Shown here: positions 62,495 through 64,000 of the stretch, piece by piece
How positions within the stretch are numbered: position 1 is the stretch's first letter
How the letters are laid out: every line of letters begins with the position of its first letter
Assembly: GCF_030867145.1 (NCBI RefSeq)
Contig: NC_134420.1
Coordinates: 8,731,823 to 8,795,822, forward strand
DNA from: Opisthocomus hoazin
Taxonomy: Eukaryota > Chordata > Aves > Opisthocomiformes > Opisthocomidae
Direction: 5' to 3'
DNA length: 64,000 bases
Notes under the pieces: model-generated
Told to the model about the DNA's origin: nothing
Seen by the model: only the letters and a program-made list of their open reading frames with translations
Databases searched by the model: none
Program-made: the position numbers and the translations under genes

Positions 62495-63489
62495 ATACTT
62501 TGGACTTGATTTTGGTGACAGTAGAATGAATTTCAGGGCAGTAATTTGATCCTAAGCACTCTGAATAAGACACAGATATGCCTGTTCAGTAGAATGAACT
62601 CTTTTAAAGCCAGCTATGAAATAACTACTTTAAAAAAAAAACAACAAGCAAACCACTTCTCTCCCATACTTTCTGAGACGGCTTCCCTTACATGGGGGCA
62701 CTAACATGAATTTTTTCTTGTGTGGAAAGGCAGACATGAAATAAAGGATTAAAAATAAAAGCTTTTAAGGTATAAAAAGAGGACCCTTCCATCTTCTATC
62801 AAGATACAATTATATTATTTCTAACACTGCAATGAAGCAAACTGCAGTGCAGTATATAACTTGAATATGACACTGTATATAATAATTACTTTGGTGAACC
62901 CAAAGTAGCCCAATCAGCATGTCTTTAATAAACATATATGAAAAAAACAACAGATTAGGACTTTGTTATTGCCAAGGACAAATACGTTTCTTCAGTTGGG
63001 CAGTCTGCACACAGCAGTGCGGACTTGGCTCTTCTTCCAGCTTTGGTTTCTTTGTGTTTGATGCAGACTAAAGTTCAAACCTTGGTATTTAAAATTGCAT
63101 TCTGAATTCTGTAGTGAAGAGTAACCAGATTTTCAAAGACTCTTTAGTGTAGAGCCTAGAACTCAGCAGGAACTGTAGGTTCTCTGGAAAATCCAAGTCA
63201 CTTTTTGTATTAGGCTTGAAATACAGACTTTAAGAAATCTAAGCTAAAATAAACCTATTCGTCGAAATTATATGCTATGTTTAATATTTGTAAAACATAG
63301 CTCTTTCATGAAATCTGATGGAAACTAATACTTCCCTTCCACTTTAAGCCATGGTATTTTTCACATATCTGGTTTTATGCTACTTATAAATATCTCTCCA
63401 AATATACCTGACTAAGTAAGGCATTCTGAACTCTACATGCAGGGGTTGAGGGAGAAGGAAAGAAAAAAAAAAACACCTTTCCCTTTTAC

Positions 63490-63553
63490 CTATACATAAA
63501 ATCTTTAGGAGAGGCGATTGCTTTTTGAGATCTCCCTTTGATTTCTTGCATAG
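63490..63553 (-). CDS. candidate coding exon 1 in window (weak)
   Basis: A 64-base minus-strand block has a modest acceptor (GTTAACTTACAG) and the donor TATAG|GTAAAA. In the phase needed by exon 2 it reads LCKKSKGDLKKQSPLLKILCI with one base left. Another frame (MQEIKGRSQKAIASPKDFMY) is also open but would run into a stop in exon 2. It is the weakest coding link. The true upstream exon may lie beyond the window. Confidence 0.22.
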
Positions 63554-64000
63554 CTGTAAGTTAACCTCCACTAGAGCAGTCCAACATAGCTGAGGGAGAG
63601 AGACTGCATTAGGCTGCAGCTCTGCAAGCCATATGTGGCATCCACAACACTGCCCTGGATGGTACAGTTCTCTGAGTACCTACTGGGGATGGCAGGGTGG
63701 GCATTCCTGGTTTACTGTGGAAGGCAGAAAAGCCGTGTGTGTGGCTTTGTTCTGTTTTCTATTTATAAGGTTGGGGTGGGGAGGTGACCCAAAGGGATGA
63801 CGATGAACCCACTTCTGTAAGGTTGAAAGGTGGTACCAAACAGTGAGAGCTGACAGAGTTTGCAAAATTAAGCCAGTACGTAGCATCTCAAGAAGCTATC
63901 TGAGGTGCAGACACTCTCGAGCAAACTCTGTATTGAACGTATGCTATTTACGCATCACTAACGTGCTAATCATATCCTTCTCATACAGTCGCGTTCCTGC

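Noticed and set aside
1..64000. CRISPR arrays, operons, insertion sequences, tRNA or rRNA genes
   Set aside because: None seen. The sequence has vertebrate features (CR1, CpG island, splice-bounded exons), and I saw no cloverleaf or rRNA-like segment by eye. A covariance-model search would be needed to exclude small RNAs.

Overview
This window is nuclear DNA of a bird. The clearest evidence is four CR1 LINE copies in both orientations: a long one at 18.2-19.1 kb, one at 12.1-12.5 kb, and 3'-end stubs at 57.8 and 61.9 kb. There is also a decayed LTR fragment at 42.9-43.2 kb of a type I associate with avian genomes. The rest is AT-rich and CpG-poor, with one sharp CpG island at about 11.0-11.87 kb. 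There is no prokaryotic-style gene packing. No listed open frame is a complete recognisable protein apart from CR1 reverse-transcriptase remnants.

Layout. 1-11 kb is AT-rich and holds one good candidate minus-strand exon at 2.0 kb. 11.0-11.87 kb is a CpG island with an inverted CCAAT box and a strong minus-strand splice donor, so it probably starts a gene running left. 12.1-12.5 kb and 18.2-19.1 kb are CR1. From 23.8 kb to the right edge I find minus-strand blocks bounded by good splice sites at 63.5, 60.3, 55.1, 49.8, 44.8, 40.2, 28.2, 25.7, 25.1 and 23.8 kb. Their reading phases agree from one to the next, ending in an open terminal block of 97 codons. I read this as a hypothesis for the 3' half of a long-intron protein-coding gene whose 5' part lies beyond the right edge. 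I do not recognise the protein. One stretch, at the 40.2/28.2 kb junction, is faintly ankyrin-like.

Strong splice pairs that do not fit the frame (46.7, 43.9, 48.2 and 59.0 kb) could be alternative, poison or terminal exons, or chance. The plus strand also gives a few plausible exon-like blocks, so single-site evidence should be treated with caution. The rest is intronic or intergenic sequence with simple repeats, two short tandem duplications, and a few compact motifs that look like regulatory DNA: a PBX/HOX/MEIS composite at 61.4 kb, an octamer plus palindrome at 26.2 kb, and a CTCF-like core at 59.9 kb. All exon calls are read by eye and have no alignment or RNA support.
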